The translations under genes were made by a program, and so were the position numbers. Source: Hyphodiscus hymeniophilus (lineage: Eukaryota; Ascomycota; Leotiomycetes; Helotiales; Hyphodiscaceae). Taken from it: a DNA stretch of 64,000 nt. The DNA lies in NCBI GenBank assembly GCA_016508695.1, contig VNKQ01000003.1, forward strand, positions 372,001 through 436,000. Direction: 5' to 3'. Each line of letters begins with the position of its first letter. Within the stretch, counting starts at the first letter, position 1. This document shows positions 10,604 through 22,284 of the stretch, piece after piece. The notes beneath the pieces were generated by a model that was given only the letters and a program-made list of their open reading frames with translations, did no database searches and was not told the origin of the DNA.

Positions 10604-12598
10604 GGACAGAAGCCCCCTTGTATTCCACTCTTTGATTTCATATTTTAGACATTCCTGAATTCTACAGAGTCATTCGCGGCTTCTGAGGAATTTGGGCATC
10701 AGAAATTACCATGGTCCCGAGCCCATCCGTCATCCGCCGAGATCCATCATAATCGGCAAGGCCTTGACTATCCTCACCTACGCTCTCCTCGCCCACCAAC
10801 TCCATACGACCACCCTCAGCTTCAATTCCAATCTCTCGAAACAGAATTGTCATCTTCACCATCTCGCAAGGGATACTTTTCGTATAGATATTTGTGGCAC
10901 TGTATGATCCCCTTCCTAGCGTTTTCTTGGTAGAACATACAACGGCATTCTTTCGTCGATCCTCCGCGGAAACGGTACTGAGCATTCGCTGCGCTCTCGT
11001 TCTGACGCTGTTTGAAGGTCTTTAGCGGTTTGCCAACTTTACGCAAACTTCGCTTTAGAAACGTTATAGTCACACTCCGAGCACTTTCTCCAATCAAGCA
11101 GATCTGGCTTGCGTTTGGCCGGAGCAACTCGCAGCGCATCCTCGCGGGAATATGCCATCACATTATCTCTGGTTTCGGGACGTATTCGCTGTCATTGAGG
11201 TATGGCCCAACGAAAGTTCCATTAACAAGGGTTTGGGTGGTCATATGTCATTTACGCTGGCCGATTTCTGCAGAGACCATAAGGTACCTTGCGGGAAATA
11301 GAAGGGACCAAGTATTCTACTATGTGTGCTGAGCAACTATAACAGTGCTCACACACGATGGGAATCGTTGGTATGAATCTGTAGTATTGGTGCGTCTGAG
11401 GAAGAGAAGCTTCCTGAAGGGAAATTGTCTAAGTACAGGCAGGCCCTAGCGTGTGTGCCCCTGACCATCATTATAGCAACCTATGTTAGGGAGAGCACTC
11501 AGAAGCCTTCAGAGGAAATGTCCCTTTGGAAGACGTTCCAAGAAAAGTATGACGGTGGGACCGTGCTGGCCATCCTTGCGAAGTTGCGATTAGGATTCAG
11601 TATGGATATAACCTTGACGACCTGAGTAAATAGGGGGCTCGCTGCAGCTAAGCGAGACCTACAAATTCTGCACCTCCACTTGAAAACAACGACGACATCA
11701 ATCGCGTTTCGCAGGGGGCTTAGCAGGGTCTGAGACATGGAGATGTTGCTATCTTAGATACCTCTCATACATCTCTCGACTTGAAAATATATCATTCTGA
11801 AAATCAAACTAGGCAAGTCCAAAGAATAAGCTAAAACCCACATCCCAAAAACTTAGAGAAAACCCAAGGTATCGCTTTTTTGGTGTTTTAAGTGATCGGG
11901 GATCGGGTCCACCATAGGGAATAGTCACGAAGTTGTGTATTGCAGTTCAGAGTCTTGCATTGCCGAAAAGATTATACACATTGAAATCATACGCAGACTT
12001 ACATATTGCCGGCGAGGTCCATGACAGAAAGCCAGTTCGCTGTTCTTAGTTTCGTGTGGCAGACGTCGCATTTCGACTAGAGTCCAAGCTCGTTCTAGTT
12101 GAGGGCTAGGATTCAGATCAGACATATATATATATATATATGTATATTTATTTTTTGTATATTTTTCAATGCGTCGTTCGGTGTGTCAAGACTCAAGAGT
12201 GGATATTCCACTCTTCAGATGCGGGATCCCCCGCAAATTATGTAAGCTCTTGGCATCGGGACCGAGACACCAAGGGGACCTGAGGATCACGGGATGTTTA
12301 GGGCCAAGCGTGACACGATGAAGCTCTCTCGTTGGCTGCAAACCGCCTCCCCAAGCCAATGCCCTTTCACGGAAGCGTCGTGCCGGCGAAAAACCAACCA
12401 CCACCGCCATTCATCTAGCACGTCAACATTTTATTCCCTTTATTACTCACATCGCCCGCCATGACTGCCTCCACCACCACTTCTCTCCGTCGCTTATCTC
12501 CGCGCCTCTTTTTCCTTGAAAGGCTTCTTCCATCCCCCATCACCATCATGAGCACCTAACTGCTTTTGATAACGAGATAGAAACGAACAGACGACAAT
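10604..12598. other. Intergenic region with AT microsatellite
   Basis: Nearly 2 kb without a supportable gene. An open frame of about 80 codons on the plus strand (roughly 11058-11300) lacks a start and matches nothing I know. The AT repeat at 12124-12141 is the clearest feature. The last 180 bp before the next gene are C/T-rich, as expected of a fungal promoter. Confidence 0.5.
12124..12141. repeat. (AT)9 microsatellite
   Basis: Nine uninterrupted AT units followed by further AT-rich sequence (GTATATTTATTTTTTG). It lies between the Zn2Cys6 gene and the DHA2 transporter. Confidence 0.9.
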
Positions 12599-14556
12599 AT
12601 GGAGAAGGACGAACGGAACGAAGCAGGAGCGCAAGCCGCCGCAGAACAAGGCGCAACCAGACGGAGCACAATGGAGGGACAAAGAGAGGAGAAGGACCTC
12701 GTTGACGAGACCGACGCATCTGCCTCCCGGAACTCCATATCAGCCAACGAGGACGGCTCTGCGCAGAGTCTTGAAGACCCCGTCGGTGGTGCGCCCGTCC
12801 AAGATGCCCCGCCAGCAAGCCCAGAGGCGTCACGTACAAACCTCCAGACTTCAATTATCATGGCATCGCTCTGCGCCTCTGTGTTTCTAGCAGCGCTCGA
12901 TGTTACGATCGTCGCGACTGCTCTGCCAACTATCAGTGAACATTTCCACTCTAATGCAGGCTACACTTGGGTAGGTTCGGCATACCTGCTGGCAAACGCT
13001 GCTTCTACACCTTCCTGGGGGAAATTCAGCGACATATGGGGCCGCAAGCCAATCCTGCTGTGTGCTGCAGGCGTTTTCTTCTTGGGAAGTGTGTTGGCGG
13101 CTACCAGTGTCAATATTGGGATGTTGATCACAGCGCGAGCAATTCAAGGTATTGGTGGAGGAGGTCTGATCATTCTGGTCAATATCTCCATCAGTGATCT
13201 GTTTAGCATGCGGAATAGGGGAAAATATTTTGGAATGGTCGGAGGGGTTTGGGCACTGGCATCTGCACTTGGGCCGCTACTCGGAGGGGTCTTCACAGAG
13301 AAGGTTTCATGGCGTTGGTGTTTCTACATAAAGTGAGTGTGCCTCTCTCGTTCCCATACGTTCACTAACCTTGCAGTCTCCCGATCACCGCAACAGTTTT
13401 TGTACTTCTCTGTATCTTCCTCCACCTCGACAATCCGAAAACGCCAGTTTGGGATGGCCTGAAAGCAGTTGACTGGGCAGGATCTCTTACGATCGTTGGC
13501 GGAACACTCATGCTTCTGTTGGGACTCGAATTCGGCGGTGTCACATATCCCTGGGGCTCCGCCAAAGTCATCTGTCTCATTGTTTTTGGGATTGTTGTCG
13601 CTGGTCTCTTCATCTTGAACGAATGGAAATTTGCACGCTACCCGGTAATGCCATTACGACTCTTCAAGCACAGATCGAATGTAGCGTCTCTGGGAGTCTG
13701 TTTCTGTCATGGCTTCGTCTTCATCGCAGGTACATATTTCCTACCACTCTATTTCCAAGCCGTTCTTGGTGCAACGCCTCTTTTATCAGGCGTCTACCTT
13801 CTACCTTTCGCCATGTCACTCTCCGTCGTGTCCGGCGGGGCCGGAGTCTTCATCAAGAAAACCGGAAAATACCTCCCACCAATATGGTTCGGCCTTGTCT
13901 TTATGACCATCGGAACCGGCCTGTTCATTGATCTGGATGCTAGGCCAAATTGGGCCAAGATTATCATCTTCCAGATCATAGCAGGCATCGGAGTTGGACC
14001 AAATTTCCAGTCTCCCCTTATTGCCCTGCAATCGATGGTCCCACCTCGTGATATTGCGACTGCAACAGCTACTTTTGGATTCGTACGGAACTTGTCAACG
14101 TCTATCTCCGTCGTGATCGGTGGTGTAGTCTTCCAAAACGAAATGCAAAAACGTTACTCGTCGCTCGTAGCCGCATTGGGGCCAAGTGTTGCAAACGAAC
14201 TTTCCGGTGCCTCGGCAGGATCAAGCGTTGGTCTTGTGAAGCAACTCCCTCCGGCGTCGCGAGTCATTGCTCGAGAAGCATTCAACTCGTCCTTGAGGAC
14301 CATGTGGATCATGTATGTTGCATTCGCAGGATTAGGTGTTTTCATAAGTCTGTTCATTGGAAATCAAAAGTTGAGCAAAGAGCATACTGTTACGAAGACA
14401 GGATTGGCCGAAGAGGAGGCTAAGCGGAAAGAAATGCAGGAGAAAAAGAGGCAGAGTAAGGAGATGTTGAGGGAGGAGAAGAGGGCGGAGAAAGATGCTG
14501 CAAGGAGGACTCACGAAGTGGAATCGGGTGTGATGGTTCCAAAGGAGGAGGTTTGA
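12599..14556 (+). CDS. MFS drug:H+ antiporter, DHA2 type (14 helices)
   Basis: Proton-driven exporter of the fungal DHA2 group, which expels drugs, toxins or the cell's own secondary metabolites. Exons 12599-13332 and 13377-14556 give 637 aa. The 44-bp intron has GTGAGT, a CACTAAC branch and TTGCAG, and the join reads CFYINLPITATVF. Visible signatures are LDVTIVATALPTI in helix 1, the motif-A loop WGKFSDIWGRKP, the helix 4 motif RAIQGIGGGGLI, and motif C ALGPLLGG in helix 5. About 14 membrane segments fit the length. A 100-residue acidic N-tail and a strongly charged C-terminal coiled coil (KRKEMQEKKRQSKEML and on) extend beyond the membrane core. It lies in tandem with the enzyme gene at 15108, which may be its functional partner. 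Confidence 0.93.
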
Positions 14557-15107
14557 TGTGGTGTGATGGGAATGCACTGACTCACGAGGGCTATATCATT
14601 GATGAGCATATTTGAGGGGTGTTTGGGATTGTCCACCAAAAGCCTGTGTAGCACACATTGGAGACTCATGGCATGCGCATGTTTTGCTTGCATAGCGTTT
14701 AGGATTTTGGGACTTATCCTATCTGGTCGGCGTATTAGCACTGATTATAAATTAAAATAATGCAGGATTTTCCGAGGCCCAGCGGGTATATGCCGAAGAG
14801 GCAAGAAATCGTGTTGATACCCATGAGAGTGGTAAAATAGGCAAGAGTTTGCGCTATGCGGAACGCGGGGCGCTGATGTAATACGTTCCCTTTGCTCTGC
14901 TGACATTACACACGTCAAGTCTTCATACTACCTACCTTCATATAAAACCATGAGATCTCGGCCAAATACGCTGAAAGTTCATTCCCAAGTTTTCCATCCA
15001 TTCTACATTACCTCAAATATCTTGTTCGATTCACATAGTGATACATCACACGCTCACGTCCCTTTTTCAGCTACTACTGCTCGCTGTGCTTCTTCTCGAA
15101 AGCAAAA
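14557..15107. other. Intergenic promoter region
   Basis: No gene. It holds the 3' flank of the DHA2 transporter and the presumed promoter of the MDR enzyme. A C/T-rich stretch and TATAAAACC near 14940 are compatible with a core promoter. Confidence 0.5.
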
Positions 15108-16777
15108 ATGAAGGAGGTCATCGTCCATCCATTCCCGAGCCTTCACACCACCATACACGATGTGCCCGTTCCGGAACCTGGTCCGAATGAAGTGGTGATA
15201 AAAGTCATAGTCGCTGGTTCGAATCCCAAAGGTCTTTCTTCCCGCACAATTTGAACTACTCACGTTCCAAATTCTTCCTTCGCATGTTCTCTTCCTTAGA
15301 CGCCTCATTCCTCCCCACCCAATCCTCTCGTTTTTCTCCACCTCTCTTCTTAGAAGCTAATTCCCACGCAGATATCGACCACCTCATCAGCGCCAACCTC
15401 TCGCTAAACTCCGGCGACGATCTCGCGGGCCTCATCCACTCCGTCGGCTCTGAGATCGAGGAGACGGCAGAGTGGAGGGCGGGCGATCGAGTAGCGGCTT
15501 TTCACCCTATGATGACGGAGCATGGTGCCTACGCTGAGTATGCGGTTGTGTCGGGGAGTACGGTCATTAGATTACCGACGGGGATGGGGTTTGAAGGTAT
15601 GCGATAGGTTTTCTTCTTGGCTGGAGATCTGGACCCGGAGGTGGAATGGCTCTGGACTGCATGTGGGTGATGAGAGGCAAGTATTTCCTCTGAATGGTAG
15701 GCGCATATTTCGAGGTGGATTGGCTCGCACTGCAGTGTGTGGAGTCACGCCGATAGGAATTGTTAGGATCCTGGATTCGCACGAACTTCTTGCTACGTTT
15801 CTCCCCAGACATTGGCATAGAAGCGCTTCAATAGGCGCAGGAGATCTTTGGGGTTATTTGGCCCCCGTTTCCAGCTGAATATTTGCAACAGATGTCAACG
15901 TACTAGGAGGGCTTTGAAAGTCTGCGTTGAATCTTTGGACATAGTGTTTTGCAAGTTGCAATCCTACATTTTTCTTCTGTTTTGGTCTCATATCTCTTTT
16001 CGGCCTCTCGAGTCACAAGACTGACTCCAAACAGAAGCAGCAACCCTCCCGCTCGTCCTTACAACATCAGCCATCTCTCTCTTCCGCCGCCAACGTCTCC
16101 CACCACCTTGGTCACCTCTTACTTACTCCACCCCCACTCCAATAATTATCTACGGCGCCTCTTCCGCTGTTGGCACCTTTGCCATCAAATTGGCTCGAAT
16201 CTCGAATCTCCACCCCATCATCGCAATCGCAGGCTCCAGCACCACTCACCTCCTTCCTCTGCTCGATGCTTCCAAGGGCGATACACTTGTTGATTATCGA
16301 CTTGGAGTTGACGAGATGAAGCGGCTTGTGAAAGAGAAGCTGAACGGTGCGCCATGTCATCACGCCCTAGACTGCATATCGAGCAAGGGCACGTGGATAC
16401 CCGTTTCCCACATGCTATCCCCATCCACCTCTACGCAGACGTCGTATCTATCAGTGACATCTGGCGCGAACCAATACAACGAGCCGGAGATCCCAGAAGG
16501 TGTGAAAGTCGTATATACATACGTTGGCACAGCACATGCTGGGAAGTACAGACAGGGCATGCCGATGCAGGATGGGGAAGCACACGTGAAGGGCGATCCG
16601 GAATGGACGTGGCTCTTCTATAGGTATGTGGGACGCATGCTTGCAGATGGGAGGCTGAGCGGACATCCGTTCCAAGTTGTGGACGGGGGCTTGGAGGGTA
16701 TCGAGAAGGGACTGGGGATGTTGAGACGGGGTGAGGTAGGTGGCAGAAAGCTGGTTTACCGGGTTGGTGAGATTTAG
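15108..16777 (+). CDS. MDR-family oxidoreductase, enoyl-reductase/ToxD-like
   Basis: NADPH-dependent medium-chain reductase, related to the stand-alone trans-enoyl reductases of fungal polyketide pathways and to ToxD-like proteins. I infer exons 15108-15231, 15372-15596 and 16035-16777, 363 aa. The N-terminal catalytic fold shows VPVPEPGPNEVVIKV, AGSNPKD, SLNSGDDLAGLIHSVG and AGDRVAAFHPMMTEHG. The cofactor fold carries YGASSAVGTFAIKLA, whose glycines bind the dinucleotide. The zinc ligands of alcohol dehydrogenases are absent, so it should act as a reductase and not as a zinc alcohol dehydrogenase. Intron 1 (140 bp) has an unusual GTCTTT donor and intron 2 is long (438 bp). Both are needed to keep frame and domain continuity. 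It lies downstream of the DHA2 exporter. The substrate is unknown. Confidence 0.8.
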
Positions 16778-17231
16778 TGAGTTAAGACATGGGCTCAGAG
16801 AGTATGGAAGTACTTTAAAGCCTCCATTTCTGAATTCCGACAGTAGTTTTTATTTGTAGTCATTTCCTGAATATAGGGTTCATAAGCCCCCGAAGGCCAT
16901 ACTCTGTACGCCAATTCCACAATCTGTCCAGGTAGTAGGCTGCGCCGATAGAGAGTCCTAAGTCTAGCGTAATAAGTATTTGGCATTTACGGGCGAAGTT
17001 TCGCCGTGAAAGGGAAATAAACAATTGGGAAATCCTTGCAGAATTTCGAGCATTGCATTCATAACTGATGTGATTCACTCACGGCCGGAGGGCCAAGGCA
17101 CGAAGCGAGCCGATGCCTAAATCAGATTAGGGGCCAGGGAAAGCCGTGAAAGACCGTGAACAGCCGGTGAGAAGGCTTTTTATGTATATATTACAAGATA
17201 AGAGTTTTTTCGTCATCCAATATCACAAATC
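16778..17231. other. Intergenic region before the first tRNA
   Basis: No gene seen. Short frames on the minus strand have no family match. The region contains the presumed 3' end of the MDR gene. Confidence 0.5.
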
Positions 17232-17305
17232 GATCGCTTAGCTCAGTTGGTTAGAGCGTGGTGCTAATAACGCCAAGGTCGCGAGTTCGACCCTCGTAGT
17301 GATCA
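17232..17305 (+). tRNA. tRNA-Ile (anticodon AAT)
   Basis: A 74-nt cloverleaf can be folded by eye. The acceptor stem GATCGCT pairs with AGTGATC (one G-T pair), the D arm contains TAGCTCAGTTGGTTAGAGC, and the anticodon stem TGGTG/CGCCA encloses CTAATAA, giving anticodon AAT (A34 becomes inosine). The T arm contains GAGTTCGACCC. There is no intron and the discriminator is A. An internal A box (TAGCTCAGTTGG) and B box (GGTCGCGAGTTCGACC region) are present. T-runs downstream (CTTTTTG, CATTTTTTGG) should stop RNA polymerase III. Confidence 0.96.
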
Positions 17306-18555
17306 ATTCTTTTTGCACATTTTTTGGAACTCGATTTAAACGTCGACAAGGCAGCGACTCAAATACACTGAGAATCACCCATGACGCTTTAAAAATATGC
17401 AAGTTCTGGCGCAAAATGCATTTACAACATGAATTTTTCTTTTTTTCTTTTTGGAAATATTAGTCCTCCCGTAAGTGTTACGTTTACGCATGATTAATAG
17501 ATGAACACAATATTCGCGGCAATAGCGTGGGTTTCTTGGTGGTTATCTCAAAAATGGCAATTTCAGTACTGAACGAGTGGTTGTATCGCTTCTCAGATTA
17601 CAATCGATCGTCTTTACCAGCGAGCCTTCCCGTCAAATGGCTAATATTTGGTTGCAGGAGATGCTTTTGACCTCCATGTGACAAAACTTTCCAAGTCCGT
17701 AGAATGCCATTGATCAATAATAGAAGATTTCCCACCGCTCAAACTGTTCAACATCTCTGATTGCATCTCAATGGGTCTCAGAATCACATCAGTAGAACTG
17801 GTAGCCGACACGAGCAGCTCATCATCGGAAGATTGATAGTTTCTTTCGTAGGTGGCAGGATCTCCTTGGATGTGAATATTGATTGACCTTCGAACATAAT
17901 GTACTGCTGACTGGCAATCCATTCTTGACGTCTACTCGGCAGCTACTCAAAGTCACCCGTTTCGTCACCTCTCTCTATTCCGTCCAGATGATTTGTGTTG
18001 AAAGACGTGTGGTGGAGATGGTGCACAAGATCGAGCTCACTAAACGGCCGCACAAGCTCGCTTGAGCTCCTTACAGGGTTCCATAAAGAGGGTTTCTTAT
18101 CGGAAAAGGTACTTCTTTGCGTACAGTTATCAAAAGCAACATGCTGTATTGTGTCTGGACGTCAGGATATTGGCTCCTTGACGATTCAACTCGTCTTAAA
18201 GCGAGCTTGTCTGTCTGTAGTTCTCCAAGTTAAAGGGAATGCGGTTCCGGCTCGGCCAACTTGGAGAGCCTTGGGCTGTCTAGAAACTGGACAGATCGTC
18301 ACGAGTCAAGACTCCTGTAGGTCGGTATAGAAGAATCCTTTCTGAGATGAAATCCATCGTGGGTATGTTAGTAGTTGTTGTAAGCCTGGTATTTGTTGTC
18401 TACCTTACAGTCCAAACCCCAAGTCAAGCTATCTCCAATCTCGGCATGTCGGGATACAAATTCTCCGCCCCTAGTCGAAGGAAGCCCGGCACAAGCCGAC
18501 TTGGTTTTCAAAGTCGTATGTAATGAAATAAGCACGTTTAGCGCCATCCCAAATT
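17306..18555. other. Spacer between the twin tRNA genes
   Basis: No supportable gene. On the minus strand 17641-17922 stays open for 93 codons (for example NYQSSDDELLVSATSST) and an adjacent stretch near 17950-18060 reads open in another frame. This could be a small relic. No start, splice pattern or family match makes it a gene. Confidence 0.4.
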
Positions 18556-18629
18556 GATCGCTTAGCTCAGTTGGTTAGAGCGTGGTGCTAATAACGCCAA
18601 GGTCGCGAGTTCGACCCTCGTAGTGATCA
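18556..18629 (+). tRNA. tRNA-Ile (anticodon AAT), second identical copy
   Basis: All 74 bases are identical to the tRNA at 17232-17305, including both arms and the AAT anticodon. The flanks differ apart from T-rich tails (CATTTTTTGC, ATTTTTTTG), which act as polymerase III terminators. The two copies have the same orientation, 1,324 bp apart. Confidence 0.96.
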
Positions 18630-19457
18630 TTCATCATTTTTTGCTTATTTTTTTGTCCAATCTTTTTTATTAATTGACCTTGTACATTCTGATTTAAATA
18701 GTACGTAGGGTATATCTACCCCTCCTTTCGTTTTCGAAGGGCCAATGAATGCTTGAGTAACGTAAGATAAGTCTCGGATAAAGTATGCAGGCATTCATTT
18801 TCTGTTCTCAACTTCTCATCGCTATTATTTTTGTTTTACACTCAACCACAGGTTCACATTCAAGACTGTCCATCGTTCAGAAGGATAAGGGAAGATTACT
18901 TGCGTTTTCATCTTGCAGCAGGATACTAACTCGATAGATCTTGAATTGTATGCTTTGTAGTTTTGGAACTGCGTGAGAGAACTCTGGTTTGATTTCATCG
19001 TCTTCTGCACCTGGCGGTGGTTGCTTCACTGCATTTCATGTTGCTGTGTTGTTGCCAGAGCTTTACTCGTACATGCTCTCGATCGCAAAGAGTGGCTTTC
19101 GAAGGCATGAAGTGTCATGCGAGTCACGACAAGAACAGGCAAAGTATTGTGAGCAGCAGGTCATCATGTCATCAGGTCATCATCAACAAACTATTGGTTG
19201 TGTTTTTGAAATGTTTTTGGATTTTTGCCATTTCCGTTGCACTCTACCGCATCCATTCCCTGTCCAGAAGCACCAGTAAAACCCAATCGTGTTTTGTCTT
19301 CCACGAGGGAGAAAGGCTTACTTCACACCTGTCCTGACTGGACGATACAAAAAATTTCAACTCATCAAGCACCTTCTCGCGATATCTCCAGCCATTTCAA
19401 TCTGCCTATCCTCCGCTTTTCCTCTGTCCGCGGTCTGCGCTTCCTTCCAATTCCATT
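18630..19457. other. Intergenic region
   Basis: No gene recognised. The open frames on both strands are short, and none matches a known family. Confidence 0.45.
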
Positions 19458-20271
19458 TCATAGTAGGTGGGATCGGCTACTATAGCTGGGGCTGTCTGTA
19501 GGACCTGAGAATAATGTCAGCATGGTAGCTCATTGGTAGAAGGGGCTAAGTCGTCATACCAGCCCTTATGAGAAAGGAACTGAACCAATTCTTCTTCTCG
19601 GCTTTGACGATCTCCGGAATGAAGATATCGTCGTCGATGTCGGTATCGCTATCTCTGTCGATGCCGTACCCCTCAGTGTCGGGAATGTCGTACAAGTAGG
19701 CAACCAAGCCGAACCCCTCGCTGAAAAAGTCGAATGTATCCGGGAGGTCTGCGGCCCAGTTGTCGACAGCAAGGTGGCCACCTTTGGACTTGAAGCCGCA
19801 GATGTTCCGTCGAATCCCTTGTTCGATACTCTCTGCGTGTTTGACGAAACTTTGGCCGTCAATGCATCTGTCGCCGTCGGTATGGCACGTGAGAAAGCGT
19901 AGGCGTGCTGAATGGGCTTTGTCGACGGAAGCGTCCCATAGCTTGGCCGGGAGGGGATGAAAATCCTGGGGAAGCTCCAGGCCGGCTTTCCAGAAAATCC
20001 CTTGTTGTTGATTCGAATAGTGGAACTGCATGTCTGGAGCAGAAACGCTGGCGAAGAGGGCGAAGATGAAGGTCATGTCGAGAAATTCAAGAGCGGCCTC
20101 CTTCTCGTCGTGGTGGGCCATGTTGTCTCCGAAAAGGATTTTCTTGCAATGGAAAATCCCCATTTTGATTGCTGTATGGAAATTCTGGGCGTCGGCCTGG
20201 CCCTCCAGAAAGACGAGCTCCTCGGACGCAATGCTCATGTCGCAAGCAGAAAATTCGATATTGGCACCCAT
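19458..20271 (-). CDS. Unknown protein with acidic C-terminal region
   Basis: Main exon (minus) ends at 19560 and continues at 19504-19458 after a 55-bp intron with GTATGA, CTGAC and CTCAG signals. Without splicing, the frame would stop four codons later (GMTT). I place the start at 20271 (MGANIEFSACDM), the first ATG after a likely 317-bp leader intron (GTAAGT at 20626, branch CTAAC, acceptor at 20310), giving 252 aa. A start at 20876 would keep the frame across that intron and add 96 residues read through the 19-bp tandem repeat. I think that part is untranslated. The protein has HFHYSNQQ-like aromatic stretches, several cysteines and a DRDSDTDIDDD acidic patch. I recognise no domain. Gene reality is moderately supported by splice signals. 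The function is unknown. Confidence 0.55.
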
Positions 20272-20664
20272 CTTGGTGGTCTTGGATCGGCGAGTTCGAT
20301 TTCTCGATACTGCAAGGAAGTTAGGCCGAAATGTTGACAATCTTTCAGAGAGGAATTATTTGCAAAGGAAGGTCCACTTGTACTTCCATGGTTCTTTCCG
20401 ATTCGCAGGTAGAAGGAAAGAGCGAGCATTGGAAGCAACGATCTACCGGTACTGGTGACGACAAATGCATCGGATACGTGAAGTGCGACGAAGCAGGAGG
20501 CATGCGTGACTGCACGTTGCCCAAATCCTTCGACTTCTGACCTTCTCCTTGGAAGTAGTAGCGAGAACGAGAGCGAAAAGACACATACAATATAGCAGAC
20601 GACAGGTGAAGGAAGAATGTACTTACTATGGATGCACTGGGTACTTTGAAGCTCTGCTTCTTTG

Positions 20665-20778
20665 GTTGGAGGAGGTGTCGACAGTTGGAGGAGGTGTCGA
20701 CGGTTGGAGGAGGCGTCGATAGTTGGAGGAAGTGTCGGTAGTTGGAGGAAGTGTCGGTAGTTGGAGGAAGTGTCGATA
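20665..20778. repeat. 19-bp minisatellite, six units
   Basis: Six head-to-tail copies of GTTGGAGGAGGTGTCGACA with changes confined to a few positions (A/G at position 10, GACA/GATA/GGTA ends). A truncated seventh unit (GTTGACAC) follows. On the minus strand it lies in the likely 5' leader exon of the unknown gene at 19458-20271. The flanking 20779-20880 is also GT-rich and repetitive. Confidence 0.93.
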
Positions 20779-21014
20779 GTTGACACTGCTCTGTCGATGA
20801 TGGGTTTTCGTTTGGTTGGTGGCTGTTGGTAGGTTGGATGGTTGTGTTGTTGTGTGGGATGTTGGTAGGTTGTCAATAGCTTGGAAGATAGTAGAGTAGA
20901 CTTTCTGTGTACTCAAAATATTTGTTTGTGGGATGGAGAGAAACGGGAATCTTGGAAGGGGGGCGGTTCTTTTGTACTTCTCCTTCCAGTTCAATTCGAA
21001 TTAGATTTTTCGCA

Positions 21015-21164
21015 GTTCAATTGAGAATTGATCTGGATAATACCTTGATAGCGACTCTGCCATGGTTCAATTGAGAATTGATCTGGATTATAACTTGGTA
21101 GCGATTCTGCCACAGTTCAATTGGGAACTGATCTGGATTATACCTTGGTGGTGAGTCCATCACA
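21015..21164. repeat. 50-bp tandem repeat, three units
   Basis: Units start at 21015, 21065 and 21115. Each begins GTTCAATTG and continues GA(A/T)CTGATCTGGAT or close variants, then TA(C/A)CTTG, and ends in a GCCA-type block in units 1 and 2. The third unit is more diverged at its end. Each unit holds an inner imperfect palindrome, CAATTGAGAATTG, also seen in diverged form just before unit 1. Confidence 0.88.
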
Positions 21165-22284
21165 ACGGAGCGATGGAGTTAGGTTGAGCTAGCAATATCG
21201 ACGTCAAAATGGCAACAAGAATCTGTGATTGTTACTGGTTGATGTATCGATCCAGAAAAAAACAGAAAAAACCGTTGCAATTGCCCAGTCTATATCGATA
21301 TTGTTACATCATTCTAACTCTCTGGACTCCATTCTCTGCTATCTCGGAGACTTCCCTGTCGCTATTATGATGCTGCTCTGTTCTTCTACAATCAAGGAAC
21401 AGAGAGTTTTCGGGTACTTTTGTATCGCCTGCATATTCTGAACGATTCTGATTCTCCTCTCCTTGGAGTTCCCTCTCCTGATAGACGACATACCAAGTGA
21501 AGATCGGCAGGAGCAGTAGAGAAGCACGACCGAAACGTGGGGTAATGCACTACCTGCAGCGTATCCGTCCTCCACAACTTCTCAAAGCACTAACAAGCGC
21601 TCTCCTCACACAAGCAGAGTGCTTTCGAATACTCTATGGCTCAACCATGGTTAAAATTCTGGAATTTGACTCATCTCAGTCCATTTTGAAATCGCGAGGG
21701 CTAATGTTGAATTCCATCTGTACCAGCTATTCTTTTCCTTGGAACGCGCAGAAAGACAGGGAAAGAGGAACATGCGTTCGATTCATCAAGCTTGAGCGGA
21801 GTCTGCGAAAGGCACCAGAATTCCCCTGACATAGACATGATGCGTACCTGACGGTTGGAGAAAGATTTGTACAATATCTTGCTGATCGGATCACCGGCGG
21901 TCAGGAAGGATTTCGTCGGGTGATGTAAACTTGAAGACGTAGTTGACTGATTCTTGGAAGTGTTGGTGCTTTGAATGTTGTTGAGATATTCATTCTTTTG
22001 GCTTGGGAAATGGGACGACTGCTTGTCGGACAGGCGCTCGGTTTAAGGGCACAAGTGGAATACCTACTTGTTAGTTGTTGTTGAGGAGATTTGAGGAATT
22101 TTATGAACAGAATCTGTTGTACCATCGTAGGCGAAGCATAATTGAAACGAAGCCGATTGCGGCAATACGAACAGTGTATTTCTCTTCGCGAGGTATTTCG
22201 AGTCTCGGTCTCTGCTCTGCCAATGTTCGTCAATTCGACCCTTCCAAATCCCATCCTCTATTCAGTATACTCATCCAATTGAAG
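21165..22284. other. Intergenic region between unknown gene and malic enzyme
   Basis: No gene recognised. A 117-codon minus-strand frame (21901-22254) has a methionine but no family match. Because the malic enzyme stop is at 22285, part of it is probably that gene's 3' flank. Confidence 0.45.
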
